NCBI RefSeq assembly: GCF_964199755.1
Contig: NC_133899.1
Location: forward strand, 29,863,446 to 29,927,445
Direction of reading: 5' to 3'
Length of the DNA: 64,000 bases
From: Larus michahellis
Lineage: Eukaryota > Chordata > Aves > Charadriiformes > Laridae
Part shown: positions 13,391 to 25,400 of the stretch, piece by piece
How the letters are laid out: each line of letters begins with the position of its first letter
How positions within the stretch are numbered: position 1 is the stretch's first letter
The notes under the pieces: generated by a model
Told to the model about the DNA's origin: nothing
Seen by the model: only the letters and a program-made list of their open reading frames with translations
Databases searched by the model: none
Program-made: the position numbers and the translations under genes

Positions 13391-15314
13391 TTCTCTAATG
13401 TGAAATGGTCCCGTGGCCTGCACATTGGCTTTTGTAATGTCGTTCAAAAGAAACAAAGTCATCACTGATTAACTGGGACATCTTCCCCACCATGATCTTG
13501 AGTATGATCTCCATGACTTTCTCTTGGTTTAACTGAATATATGGCATTGAGGTCCCCCTGACTATATTTGTACCGTGAATATGTATGGGTTGCATACCAA
13601 AACCGACAACTATTTTTGAGATGCAGGAGCAAAGCCCAGACACAGCCCTCTTCCCTCTCTTGTGCTGCCCTGCTTGTTGCTTTCACGCCTGTGAGTACTG
13701 CCCAGGTGGCATACTCCGTGGGATGAAGGGATAGCAAAAGGCTGTAGATGTAGAAATATTAAAGGTCCTTCATTTATCTAATTTGAATTCATTTGAGGAT
13801 CCCCTTGGCCAGCAGAAGCAAACCAATCGTGAGTGGGATCACCACATGTGCTGGCTCAAAAGCAATTCTGCTTCGGTAAGGTTTGGAAAGTTGGTCTTGC
13901 ACAAATTTCAAGGGAGATAAATCTTTTAAGTTGTCCACAAAGGAAAATTGAGAAGAAGATGTTTTGGAAGTAAAATGCTTTAGTTCATTTCTCCTTTATG
14001 TTCATATAACATGCAACTTTTTAAAGCAAAAATGAAATGTTTAACTTAAAAAATCCTTGAAATAGTACGGTGTGATATTGTCTGCTTTTTTCTTTACTTC
14101 TGTTTCTTTCCAAAGATAAAATATTGGCAGAATCAACATGATTTTAGTATTGATTCATACTTTTATTAAGCTATAACAAGCTCCCCATGGTGTTTGCAAT
14201 AGTTAGTTATGTTCAGGTAAACTCAGACTTGCCTGAATTCATTCATGGGAAAGGCTGACCACACATCTGGGGCTCACAGCTCCACTTAGTAAGGGAAAGA
14301 ATCTGCCACCCTTTCTTCCAAGGTTTGGTGTTATACACTTTAATTATTGCCAATTGTTTCAGTGAAACTATCTGTGCAGTAAGGTACTTCTACGCGTTCA
14401 GAAAAGTGATAGAATCCAGCTCTACCTCATTATGACGGCTGTAGTGAAATGGTAAAGGCGGAATAAATTGGTTGGTATAATTATGTATGTGCCAGATGTT
14501 CTTAATCATTCCACTTCAAGCCTCCTTTGCTAACTGCAATTTTGAGCCTTTTCCAAGTCTAAAGGAATTGGTAAACATGAGTAATTAAAAAGAAATTAAA
14601 TGGATTTTAGAAGTGAATTACTGTCATTCCTGCAACACTATGTAATATAATTAGCACCTCTAAAATCAATCTGGGCTAGAAGATGTGCTTTATGTGGCAC
14701 AAAGGATGTTTCATTTGTGGTTCGCACTAAAAACAGTCGTTGTGTTAGTGTGGTTAAACATCTCAACAGAACCATACCAGGCAAGTAAGGAGAAATTTAT
14801 TCTTACAGCTGATTTATTAAAATAGAAACAGAAAGCCATATCTCAGCTGGTGTAAATCACAATATTTGCACTGACTGTTACATGCTGAACTTGCACCAGC
14901 TGAGCCTATGGCCCATCCTCCGTTTGGATTAATGCAAGTGAAAGTCTGTCGGTAGCCTTATTCATAATGAATGATTTTTGGCTTTGTAGCTCTTCAAAAG
15001 AGACAAAAGTTCCTGTAGCTGAAATCAGAAGATACCCTACTATTAGTTCTTTTTAATTTTTTTATCCTGTTGATATTTGGAACCTTTCTTTGCTTTGCTT
15101 TCCAGTACTCTGAGAATATGAAATAAAAAAACAAAGCTGTGACACAGGTTGTCCCAAAGAAAAGAGGTTTCTGACCAAAGTTTTCCTTAAAGGCCCAAAG
15201 ACAGCTGTGTTCTGTCAGAACTCTGTGACATTCCATAATCTAGGGATGTCCATTTATCTTGGAGAATACGGGTATTGTCAACAGAGGAAGGTGAGCAAGC
15301 ATAGGATATCTCTT

Positions 15315-15862
15315 ACAGGAGATTGGAAAGGACCTCTGGAGGCCTATAGTCCAATTTGCTGGTTCAGCCATGATTTTGGCTAGCTGCGTCTTGAAAGCCT
15401 CCAAGGATGGATATTATAGCACCTCACTGTGCAGCTTGCTCTAGCATTACAGTACCGTCCCAATGAAAAAGTTTCTTCTGAACCTCCAAAATGGCAATTT
15501 ACAGCTGTTTTCGTTTGTTATATTGTCTGACCCTACAGGGTCTGCCTTTGTAATCTTTGTAATTACCCTTGAAGTTGTTGAACTACCCTTCAAACCACCT
15601 CATCATGCCTTAGCTTCCTCTCTGCTAGATTAAACAAGCCCAGCTCACGCACCGTCTCATTGTAGTTCATGCGCACTTTTAATCTATATCGAACCTGGTG
15701 TTCACCATAATCCCCTGGTCCTCTTCAGGACTGCTGCTCATTGAGGCAGCTCCCAGCCTGCACGAGGGAATGGGGTTAATTCCAGGGGCAGAACTTTGCA
15801 CACCTCTTTGTTGAATTCAGTGTTGTCCCAGTCAAGTTTCTCAAGATCCCCCTGGATTGAAG
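15315..15862 (-). mobile_element. CR1 LINE, diverged 3' half (antisense)
   Basis: Read on the minus strand this is a long old CR1 copy. On the plus strand, landmarks run in the expected antisense order: TTGGAAAGGACCTCTGGAGG, then AGTCCAATTTGCTGG, the CCTCCAAGGATGG block, the AACAAGCCCAGCTCACGCAC block, and further in the GCCTGCACGAGGG.ATGGGGTTA and AAGATCCCCCTGGATTG blocks near 15750-15860. It includes the end of ORF2, but numerous indels have destroyed the frame. Confidence 0.85.
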
Positions 15863-17402
15863 AGAAGCATCAAAAGAGATAAGAATAATTTTCTGTATAT
15901 TTTGTGCTAAATACAAGGCACCTCCTTGACTTACTCCCAATAAATTCTTTACTTGCACTTAGTTATCTTCATCCTAAACTATAAAGTATTTCCTACAAAC
16001 TTGGAAGGAAGCAGCAGTATTTCTGTTCTTAAATATATGGAATATATCAGAAGTTCGGGTACACACCTAGTTTGCAGAAACGCTTAGATACATATACGCT
16101 CAGATTACCTATCTTGTTGTCACAGCCGACCAATTGGCATTTGCCTCCTTTCATCAGGTTGCAAGTCGAGAACTGGAAAGCTGCTTCAGCCATCCGTATG
16201 CTAGAACTGTGTAGACAATGCAAAGGAAAGCCTCTTGTATTGTACTGATGAGATGCTCATCTGCTTCTTTTCAAACACGGTGGACCAGATCTGCTGCTGC
16301 TGCTAAATTGGCTTTCACTACACCGAAGACATGGAGTTATGCCAACAGACAGCAGGGCCAGAGCAACAGCACTGTAATGGGTTTTGCCTTATTTAACCAT
16401 TACCATTTGTTACAGGATTGTTCATTAGATGCAGCATAAAGTACAAGTATTTTTACTGTGTTTTCAGCCCTCCTTTCCTGTTAGAGGAAGGTTCCACTTT
16501 CAGATGTATATTAGAAGAACATTAAAGTCTTAGCTATCCCTAATCTTTATGGTTTCATTTGAGTTCATAATGTATCTTTTGGTTTATCCCATGGGCTGGG
16601 AGCTATCTATTTGAGGGACTTAGTCCAAAGATACAGTGTAAGCAGATAGTTTGGTTAAGCTGATTTTTGCAGTTTAAGTGAGTCTAAAGCACATCATGCC
16701 TGGGATAATCTTTATACTTGGGGTTAAATTTGACAGAATTTGAGGATTCTCTGTGTGTTGCGGTGTACAGCTGGGAAAGTAAAAAGCAGCTAGGTTAGTG
16801 GCTTATATGTAAAGGAGCATTTGAAGGAGCATGTAGATGATTTACATCTTCTACATCACTCAGGGAGAAAGTAAACATTTTGGCAGCTTAGATCATGGGA
16901 TAGCAAAACAAGAGACCTCATTCATTCAGATATTTCAGATTCAGCAACAGTAGAAAGGAGGGATTATGACTGCCCAATTTGATCCAACTGGAAAAATCTA
17001 AATCTAGACCAAGTCAGGTACATCACAAATGAAGGAACAATAGAAAGTTCTGATAAAATTAAGATAGGAGCCCTGGGAAGAGAGTCTAATATACCACTCA
17101 GCCCTATCAAGTGTCACATATTTACTAGGGGTGTCGTAGCTGATTTGAAAGGATAATCCCTAAAAAAAACCTGCAGAATTTTCTATTTTTATTCTCTTAA
17201 AAGTTCTTATCTTTCTGAGTAGGGCCATTCATAGAGTCAAATGATATTCAGTTGTGCAATATTTTTTAGCTAAAGTATTTGTCCCCTGTGTCAGTAACTA
17301 GGGGCAAGGCCACACTTTCATTTCTTCAGCCAGCTCATAACTCTGTGACAAGCTGTGCTTTCCCTCCCATGGGATTGCAAATCATAGCACTGCTTTGCCC
17401 TC
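15863..17402. other. Gene-free interval
   Basis: Nothing recognisable was found in this stretch. It is AT-rich unique-looking DNA with only short accidental frames (the longest is about 73 codons at 16218-16439). Confidence 0.55.
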
Positions 17403-17934
17403 TGTTATGGTTTGAAAAACTCAGAACAACTTATTGTCGTTTAGACAATTATTCTCTCACCCAATGACCCCTCCCGACCCGGGAAGGGTAATCAGGGCAA
17501 AATAAGGAAACCAGAGGGCTGAAATATAAACAGATTTAATAGAATAAGACTAGATAATTAACATTAATAACACTAAAGAACCAGCGTTGATACCAATATA
17601 AAATATACAGGGATGATACTCAGCTGATTATACCAGCAGGAAGCTGTGCACTCCCAGCAGTGGACAGCAAACGTTGGGCACTGTGAGCGCTACGGCTTCG
17701 GGGGGAAGGGAAGGGCCCAGGGGTCTGGCACCGGGGCAAGGAGTTGTCAGGATGGCAGCCATCATGGAAGAGAGAGCACTCCTTAGCAAACTTTCTAATT
17801 TATACTGAATGCAACGTTCATGGTATGAAGTAATCCTGTTGGCCAGCCTAGGTCGAGTGCCCGGGTCTCTCTCCTCCTCATCCCTGTACCTGGCTAGCTC
17901 AAAAACACTGACACCTTGAAACCCACATACCACA
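17403..17934 (-). mobile_element. Solitary endogenous retrovirus LTR
   Basis: On the minus strand the block begins TGTGGTATGTGGG and ends CAAACCATAACA, the TG...CA ends of a retroviral LTR. The right end could be 17932 or 17934. Inside, a TATAAATT box lies at 17804-17797 and an ATTAAA poly(A)-type signal at about 17540-17535, in the correct order for a promoter followed by an R/U5-like part. The length (about 530 bp) and the TGTTATGGTTTG terminus (as read on the plus strand) fit a common bird ERV LTR type. No gag, pol or env sequence flanks it, so it is a solo LTR left by recombination. I saw no clear target-site duplication (CCCTC on one side, GCTGG on the other). Confidence 0.7.
17797..17804 (-). 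promoter_or_regulatory. TATA box of the solo LTR
   Basis: The sequence reads TATAAATT on the minus strand, about 130 bases inside the LTR from its start and upstream of the ATTAAA. It is the only good TATA match in the element. Whether the LTR still drives transcription cannot be told from sequence. Confidence 0.45.
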
Positions 17935-18537
17935 GCTGGCTATAAAGTAAATATTTTCACAAAATCAGAGACTAGAATCTTCTAGAAGTGCAGTTTCCCC
18001 GAGCATTTGAATATAAATTAGTCCCGTGTTGCTCAAACCAGGAGACCGTCTTGGATCTCACATTTCCCCTTTACAGTGTAGAATTGCTTATGGTAGAAAA
18101 GACTCTTCCTCAAAGCTGGAGCAGGGCCCTGGAGGAGTCCTGCATCACTGTTGTTGCAAAGCATTTCCTTAATTTATTTGGCTGAGGCCAGAAAGGAGGG
18201 AACAGCAGTAGCTAGGGGAGAAACAGAGGCAGTGGAAACATTACCACAGCACACTGCTGTCTCCTTGGTGGTTGTTCTAAGAATGGCTTTTTCTCCAGCT
18301 GGTGAAAATTTGCCATCTTCCTCTAGTTTTTTTCTTCTCTCTTCAGGCCATCTCTTTCATAACTTTATTTGCATGCACATAGGAATATATTTGTGCATGT
18401 GTGTACGTGTGTGTGTCCATGTGTGGACACATATATTTTTATTTAGGGGTGTGTGTACATTGTGATTTGAATTGAAAGCATGTTACTACTATCTCTTACA
18501 GACTAAGGGCTCTGTTCTAAACAGTACAAGTCATATT
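17935..18537. other. Gene-free interval with TG-rich tract
   Basis: The stretch contains an imperfect TG microsatellite at about 18391-18455 (GTGTGTACGTGTGTGTGTCC and following). Two overlapping plus-strand frames (65 and 104 codons) run through low-complexity sequence and are not credible genes. Confidence 0.5.
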
Positions 18538-18730
18538 ATAGAATCATAGAATAGTCTAGGTTGGAAGGGACCTTTAAGATCATCAATTCCAGCCATCAAC
18601 ATAACCTGCCAAAACCACCACTGAGCCATGTCTCTAAGCACCACGTCTACCCATCTTTTAAAAATCTTCAGGGATGGTGATTCCACCACTTCCCTGGGCA
18701 TTCACTCGTGCTTCAAAATAACACCCAGCA
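18538..18730 (-). mobile_element. CR1 LINE 3'-end fragment (antisense)
   Basis: The antisense copy starts with the octamer tail (ATAGAATCATAGAATAG). It continues with GGTTGGAAGGGACCTTTAAG, the ATGTCTCTAAGCACCACGTC block and CTTCAGGGATGGTGATTCCA, and ends after CCCTGGGC. It is the same subfamily as the copies at 10.8 and 19.6 kb. It is 5'-truncated and non-coding. Confidence 0.93.
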
Positions 18731-19628
18731 TTTTCTTAGCTCTTATTAGATCAGATCTAGGTAACACTGGGAAGGAATTTAAATTGCCCTCTAACCCAAG
18801 CCTATTTTTCCTTCCCTATTTCACAAAGGTTAGATGTGTCTGTGAAAGCTGCTCTTTGTGTTCTGCCCACTTCTTTGTTCTCTTCACCCAGGTAACAAAA
18901 ATCCTCTGTCCCTCTCCAAAGACCAGACTGTAACAGCTGGCTCTTCAGCTCGAGTAACAGCAGTCAAGAGCAGAAGCGTTTGTGATTGAAAGTTACCATT
19001 GATGAAAGGGGAGGATGGCAAAATACCTGCAGGCCACTGGACATTTCCCAGCAATTCAGCTATGGCCAACTGTGAGTGCTAATTAGAGACATTGCACCAC
19101 TGACCTGCTACTAAAAGGTAAGGGAAACGGGTCTGTTTACCTTTGTTGCATTTAGTTCGTCTTACAAAAGGAGTGACTGCTTCTCCCGGCTTTTGCAAAG
19201 TGTATTGTCTGTCTGATGCTGCACCCAGAGCACAGCTCCAGTAGCGAGTGAAAGGGTACAGCAGCGCTGGAGAGCAACAAGGTCTCAGCAGGGAACTGAA
19301 AATTCAATCGGACTCTGAGAAAGAAGTCGATGTTGCTATGAAATGCAATTGTGCAGAGTCTCTCTCACACGTACATGCATATCGAAGTCAGATTAAATTA
19401 ATATTTAAAAAGCAAAGAAATCCAAGGTGTTTTTAGAGCACCAAGTTTAGTGTCACTCCTCGGTAGTCAGCACTGTTAGCACTGCACAGTCAGAAAGAGT
19501 GAGCCTGTTTTCCCCCAGAGTTCATGCGGATGTAAAGGCAATGCACGTGGCTGTTCGATGTCATAACTTCACATTGAAGTTTGCATGTTATTCTCAAGGG
19601 TTGGTGACCCACACATGTACACTAAAAA
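18731..19628. other. Gene-free spacer between two CR1 copies
   Basis: No gene or repeat is recognised in this spacer. The flanks of the two neighbouring CR1 fragments differ, so the two were probably inserted independently and not made by a local duplication. Confidence 0.5.
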
Positions 19629-19795
19629 CATAGAATCATGGAATCATCTAGGTTGGAAGGGACCTTGCAGATCATCAAGTCCAACCATCAACCTAACACT
19701 GACAAAAACCGTCACTAAAACATGTCTCTAAGCACCACGTCTGCCCATCTTTTGAATATCTCCAGGGATGGCAATTCCATCACTTCCCTGGGCTC
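19629..19795 (-). mobile_element. CR1 LINE 3'-end fragment (antisense)
   Basis: The fragment opens with CATAGAATCATGGAATCATC and GGTTGGAAGGGACCTTGCAG, followed by GTCCAACCATCAACCTAACA, the ATGTCTCTAAGCACCACGTC block and ATCTCCAGGGATGGCAATTC, and stops at CCCTGGGC. It is less diverged than the 15.3 kb copy. It is 5'-truncated. Confidence 0.93.
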
Positions 19796-21812
19796 CGGTG
19801 TGTTTGTATGGATGAAGAGTCTAATGCTTTTACAGCTGTCAAGTGCCAAGAAATTTTACATGATATTAGTAATAATAATACAAAATTATTAGTTTCTGTA
19901 ACCCTTAACCTAAGCAGGTCTTGTGCTAGATTAAACCCCATCTCTCCTCTGTATACTTGTGTGCATACCACACTTGTTCTAAGTTATGAAAATCAAGTTT
20001 AAAATCTTCAGTTATCTTCCTTAATTCTGCAACAGCAAGTTCAGAAGGAGGAAAAGGTTTGTCACCCCAAAAGCCATTCCCTTCCTCTGCTCTCGGGCAT
20101 CAAAATAAATCAGAGCAATCATTTGTCATCTCAGCTCATCAACAGAGACACCTCGGGGGGTTTCATGTTACCCTAATGCAAACCGCTTAAATGGATCTTC
20201 AGATAAGATGAGCCCACTGCTGCTCTCAGAACGGTGGGACCAGCAAACAGAGATCAGATGCGAGAAATGTATTTCCACTTTAAAAAAATCACTAGCTCAA
20301 GGTGCTTTGGGAGCCAAACTCCTGGTAATTTCATATTAGCAATGTTGAGTTACTTTCTTTTGAAGGATTTTGAGGTCACTGTCCATCGATTGCTGCTTTG
20401 CTGCTCTCTGGATGATCCGTGCTTGGTTGCAATTGTCTGCCACATTTGTTTTAAGCTAACGTTTTGCTTCTTTTATATGGGGTTATATTGCTCAGCATGA
20501 AAAGATATGATTAGCTAATGGAAACATGAACTAACTATTGTAGCCCTGTACCAGCAGCCTGGTTTGTCTTGGCACCAGGATTCATGTTGAACATACAACT
20601 GCAAGCCAGAGGGAGCAAGGCACAGCTCTGAATGTTTGCAGGGGAGCACTGCACAGGGGCCACTGTGGTGTCTCTGCAAAACAGCCTATGTGCTGCCCAA
20701 GAGCTGTGTCCAGCTTGGGAGGCAGCTTAAATGGACAATCAATTAGCAGTGCCAGCAGTGGTGTGCAACTGTGTGTGTGGAAGAAGCCACTCCAGCAATA
20801 GTGAACCTCAGATCAGAAACCTGGACTGCATTGTAGGCTGAAATTACCTCTTCAAGATTGGGTTGAAGACCTCCACTGAAGGGGAGGAATGTCACCTTAG
20901 TCATCCCTGCGGAGAAACTGCACGACTCCTGAGTCCTCAGTGGTTTTCTAATAAACAGCACAAACTCATCTTGCTTTGGTGGATGCCCAGGTGGATCCCC
21001 AGTCACAAGGGTGAAGAACGTGCTGTTTGTTACACGTGAGCACAGGACAACTTGCATCTCTTAGAAATGCCAAAGTTGCACTGATTTTATGCAGAAAGGA
21101 TCAAATAAATTGTTTACGATGCCTGTTTTGAAAGCACATTTTCATACGTGTGACATGGTAAATGGCCCCAGAGATTGTCTAGGACTTTGTAGGTGGGTTT
21201 TACCCTGCACTGAGAGAAGAGGAGGGCTGCGTCACCCAGCCAGGCTGACGTGGTGTTTTGGCAACATGGCAAACAAAAGCAATTCCATAGAGACATCATG
21301 CTCCAAGATGGGTTTGAAATATGAGTTGGAAATGACGAATAAGGGACTAATCATGTGAAATTTGCAAAGGCAGAGAGATACTCACAAAATACCAGTGCTG
21401 AAAAAGCCCCACTGAGCACTCTGCTTAAAAGGACACTTAACATTAAGCAGATGAGCCCACCAAAGGTTAAAATGAATAATCTGAGTAACAAACGTTCTTG
21501 TAGCCAAAGCACGGAATTGAACCAAGAGAAAGCATGAATGCGGTAGCCAGGCTGCTGTAATCAGAGGCTGGGGAACCATAGTTATAGACTTATCAGTTCA
21601 TAGTTATCTGCTTGTTACAGAGAAGTGTTTTGCCAGACCAGAGCCTCAAAGAACAGGTGTGATTTATCGACACAAAGGCAGGCAGCTGCATCTCACTGAG
21701 GTTCAGTGTTCCTAATTTAAACCAAGAGAGGAAGAGATGCTCGTAAAGCACTGTTTGTCTGACCTATTGAGATGTTTAATTTTGAGGAAAAGTTCTGCAT
21801 AGGCACACCATT

Positions 21813-21870
21813 GCACGCACGCACGCACGCACACAAGCGTATGTGCGCATACACACACAGACACACACGT
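21813..21870. repeat. Alternating purine-pyrimidine microsatellite (GCAC/CA)
   Basis: GCAC tetramers (about five) pass into GCGTATGTGCGCATACACAC-type sequence and then CA repeats. Almost every step alternates purine and pyrimidine with several CpG/CA steps, which favours left-handed Z-DNA under supercoiling. Confidence 0.85.
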
Positions 21871-23533
21871 ACTTCCTTTGTCTTGTTCTGGTGCTTGCAA
21901 AAGAGGTCGGGGTGATTATCTGAGATGCAAACAACCATAGGTCGGGCACTGAAGGGTGAACAGATGAGCTCCAAAGGAACGCTACATTGCATGGAGCTGT
22001 CGCAGCAGCACGTACCTGGGAGGGAACTGCATGTGCTTTGCCTGCATCTAAACAACTCCCCAGCCCTCTATTTAGAGGTGCTGGAAAGGGTTATGCTGCT
22101 CTCTTTCATGGGACAAGAAAAAAGGGAGTTCTGAGACAGGTTCATCTTCTTTTCCCTTTGTATGGGCGGTGCATATACTTTTTTTTCCTGTTGCCCTGTT
22201 TCTTCAGGACAGGGCAGGACAGGACAGCTTGCCCTGCTCAAATGGACAATACCCGTGTCATGAGCAGTGCTGGGCATCAGGCGAGCGTATGCAGGTCAGA
22301 GACGATGAGCCCTGGGTGGAGGTGGGCATAGCCTGAAAGAGAAATGGGAGCACGGAGGAGCCTTTTGGGGTGAAGCTTCAGCTCAGGAGGTCATCGGAAC
22401 ACCAGCGCTGGCAGCGTGTTGGGCTTGGGTACCGGCCCCTCTTCGTGACTCCAGTCCACAGCTTGGCATTGATTTTTAAAGTATTTGAAAGCACTGAAAG
22501 GTCCTCTGCGCCTTGCTGTTAATGAGATTTCAATGTAAGATAAAAGGAACCGCGTCTAACCCAGATTAAACTCGCTCCTGAGATATTTTTAGCTTACCTA
22601 AACTCTTTCAACCCTTTTGGTAAAACTCATCAAAATTCATCTGTACTAAAAGGATGTAACTTCAAAGAAGTCATATGCATTAAATGTCAACATGCTTTAC
22701 TTATTATAAATTACAGTATCTTTAAATCTAACATGAGTTAAAATGAGGAAGATTTAATTTCACTGTCTTTAAAAATGAAAGCTTTTTAGCAAGGGAATAA
22801 ACTTTGCTTTTTAAATTATTTTTAAAGTAAAAGTTGGTATAGAAGCTTTATTTTACATTGTACCACATTTGTATATAATAATAAAGGCAAAAATGTAACA
22901 GTCTGTTGTTCTTAGGAAAATGTGGAAATAGTAGCTTACTTCTCATTTTACAGCCCTCTTTTTGGATAAGCTTCTAATTTAAACTATGGAAACTGAAAAC
23001 GTTCCTTTAGAACTGGTTGTCATGGTTATAAAATCCCGAAAGAAATGATGTGCGTCTGCATCTGCTGAGGGAAACATTTATGGCATGATTTAGCAGGGGG
23101 GATGGGGGGGAAAGCAACCACCCACCACAACCCATTTTCAGACTTGCTTCTTACATTACTTGATAATAATTCATTGCCCTCCCCAAAAAGCCGCAGAAAG
23201 GGTTCTCACACATTTTTCACTGCATGCAGTTCATTAGCAAATATCATATGGTGAGGGGTTAGTTCTGTCAAGTTCTAACAGGTTGGGGTTTTTTGTTTGT
23301 TTGTTTTCTTTAGTTGTCTTTGTTTCAAGCAAGCTTATCTGGAAATATAGAGTGTGCTAGACTGCTAGCGTACATTTGCTGGCACAACTGATGTCTTGCG
23401 ATGTCTTGGATTCCCTCTGTTATTTTTCTTTCCCTGCTACAGTTAGAAAGTCATCTGGCCAGAATAAAAAGCCAACCTCAAAAACTGCAGGTCACACTGG
23501 CCAGAACAAGAGCCTGCATTTCTTGATGGAGCT

Positions 23534-23612
23534 CAAAAAAAGAAAAAGAAAAGGAGAAAAGGAAAAGGAAAAAAAAAAAGGGGGGGGAAAGAAAAAAGGG
23601 AAAGGGAAAGAA
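23534..23612 (+). repeat. Polypurine tract (A/G only)
   Basis: About 79 bases contain only A and G on the plus strand, mixing AAAAG, GGAAAA and an uninterrupted G8 run near 23580. A 97-codon frame through it (lysine-rich) is a by-product of the repeat, not a gene. Confidence 0.85.
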
Positions 23613-25253
23613 ATGTTATCCTGCTACAGGAAAACTGAGTCTCTTGTAAACCATGGGCTCCCAGGATGAAGTCTCCCAACTTTGTGAAGCCATAAGTTTA
23701 TTAGAAATGGGTCTGTGTTGTGCCAGGCCTTATCTCTTACAGGGATGCAGAAGTCTGTGTATGTCTTAGAAGCTATTGTTTGGCACTTTTCATTTTTCAC
23801 TAAGCTGATTACATACACAATTAAAAAATTATACTGCCAAAGACTGAGGTGGCATTCTTAAATCTTTAGAAGGAAAGAGAAAGACAAAGGGTGGGTGATT
23901 TGCTGGCTGGAGGAAATCTCTGCAGCTCCTGGCCCTGCTTCACAAGTAAATTGCAGATAAGGAGGATGGGGGCATTTTAGATAAAGAATATGCTTTATGT
24001 TATCAGATTGTGAACCACAAAAGGGATTCAAAGGGTCTGCTTACACCCATTGATCCCAGGCTTTTCCTATACAAAAAAAAAATGCTGCTGGAGAAGGAAG
24101 TTTGGCGTCCTGAGCATGAAGCAGAACCCTTCTGAGAAAGTGTAGAAAATCACAACAGGCTGAGCTACTTCTGAAAAGTTGTGGATATTTCCAGACCTTT
24201 TGACCTTCCCACACATGAAACCAGGGAAGTAATTTTTCAGTGTTCTGTTTCAGTGGAAAATTATTTCTGATGAATGTTTTCTACATTCCCAACAGAAGTC
24301 AGTAATTCATAGCATCTGAGTGAAAGACTGTAAGAAACTGAAGGAAGGTGGGAGCATCAGGACAGAATTATGCTTCTCCAATCCTCTTTCCTCCCTTCTT
24401 TCCGTCTCAACAAATACAAAATCTTGCCACCATTTTTGAATCCCTGAAGGTGACTTCTCATTGTTCATGTGCTGCATGATCACTAATTTGCCTTTTCCCT
24501 TGCTGCCTGTGGAGTGAGAGACACGCTTTCCCATGGCTGCATTACCTCACCCCTGCCCAGGATCTGCTCAGCCATGATGGCTGGAATAAATACGAGAAAG
24601 ACAGGCAGACGGCGGGGCTGATTCCGTCCAGCTCGCCACAGCTGGTCCCACTGGTACCTTCTGCCTCTGCTGCAGGGTACTGCCAAGTTGTGGCATAGTG
24701 GAGCTGGGGTCGTTGAACGTTGCAACACACATATGTATGAAAAACAACTAAGTACATCCAAATTCTTCTCCCGTGTTGAATAGTGTCTGTTCTGCAGTCT
24801 TAGATCTTGCATACCAATGGGTAATTCTTTGAGTAGTGTCTATATCACTGATTTATAATGTCGTCCCATTAGGACGTGTAAGCCCCTATGTATAACTACA
24901 TGGCAAGACTGATCAATTCATGAAGTCTCTCCATCCATCTATTTCTCATCTTAGTTCTTTTCTTGCCTCTGCTTTATTTACCTAGCAGGCAATAAATTGA
25001 TTCAGTCTACCTCCTTATCCAGCCTTTTATTATTCCCCTGCTAATTATTAGTAAATAGACCTGGCAGCCTCTTAGAGGGTCACCCTCTGCCCCATGCCAT
25101 GAGGGTAGCGCTCTCGCCTGCTCTCAGCTGAGAGGGACCATCACACCCCTGTGCCTCTGCCAGGGAAGCTCTGCACTCTCTGGGGGCTGACAACAGTCCG
25201 CTTCACTGCAATCAGATTAATTTGGAAGTATGTTACTTTCCTGGAGAAAATGT

Positions 25254-25400
25254 CACAGAATTACAGAGTAGAGAGATGGAAGAGGTTTGTTAAATCAGTC
25301 GGTCCATCTTCCTGCCAATCAATGGCAGCTCCCGACAGCGTACGCTCTCGGCTCTGCTCCAGCGATGTTTTCAAAGTGCCTCGTGATGTGCTGCTGGCCC
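25254..25400 (-). mobile_element. Ancient CR1/L3-type fragment (antisense)
   Basis: The plus strand reads CACAGAATTACAGAGTAGAG, then GATGGAAGAGG, a CCATCTTCCTGCCAATCAAT block and CCAGCGATGTTTTCAAAGTG. These match in order the antisense 3' end of old CR1/L3 elements (tail, 'TTGGAAGGGACC', 'TCCAACCTCCTGCC', 'TCCAG..TTTAAAAG'). It is strongly diverged, so the element is old. An overlapping 135-codon plus-strand frame is therefore not believed. Confidence 0.5.

Larger units (their letters stand above)
10909..15314. other. Gene-free AT-rich interval with homopolymer tracts
   Basis: No coding region is supported. It contains a poly(A) run at 11605-11619 preceded by an AATAAA at 11567-11572, and a poly(T) run at about 12867-12884. 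Short open frames at 11.8-12.6 kb and 13.4-13.7 kb overlap in different frames and look accidental. A faint old repeat near 13287-13390 is listed separately. Confidence 0.55.
19796..25253. other. Gene-free interval with simple repeats
   Basis: No coding region is supported. It contains the CA/CG alternating tract (21813-21870), two G runs near 23096-23111, and a purine tract (23534-23612). Between about 22460 and 22960 the sequence is AT-rich, unusually free of repeats, and has the texture of conserved non-coding DNA, but I cannot test conservation. Open frames of 60-115 codons occur but overlap on both strands. Confidence 0.5.

Noticed and set aside
18538..19795. Two similar CR1 pieces 1.1 kb apart as a segmental duplication
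   Set aside because: Their flanking sequences do not match, so independent insertions of the same subfamily explain them.
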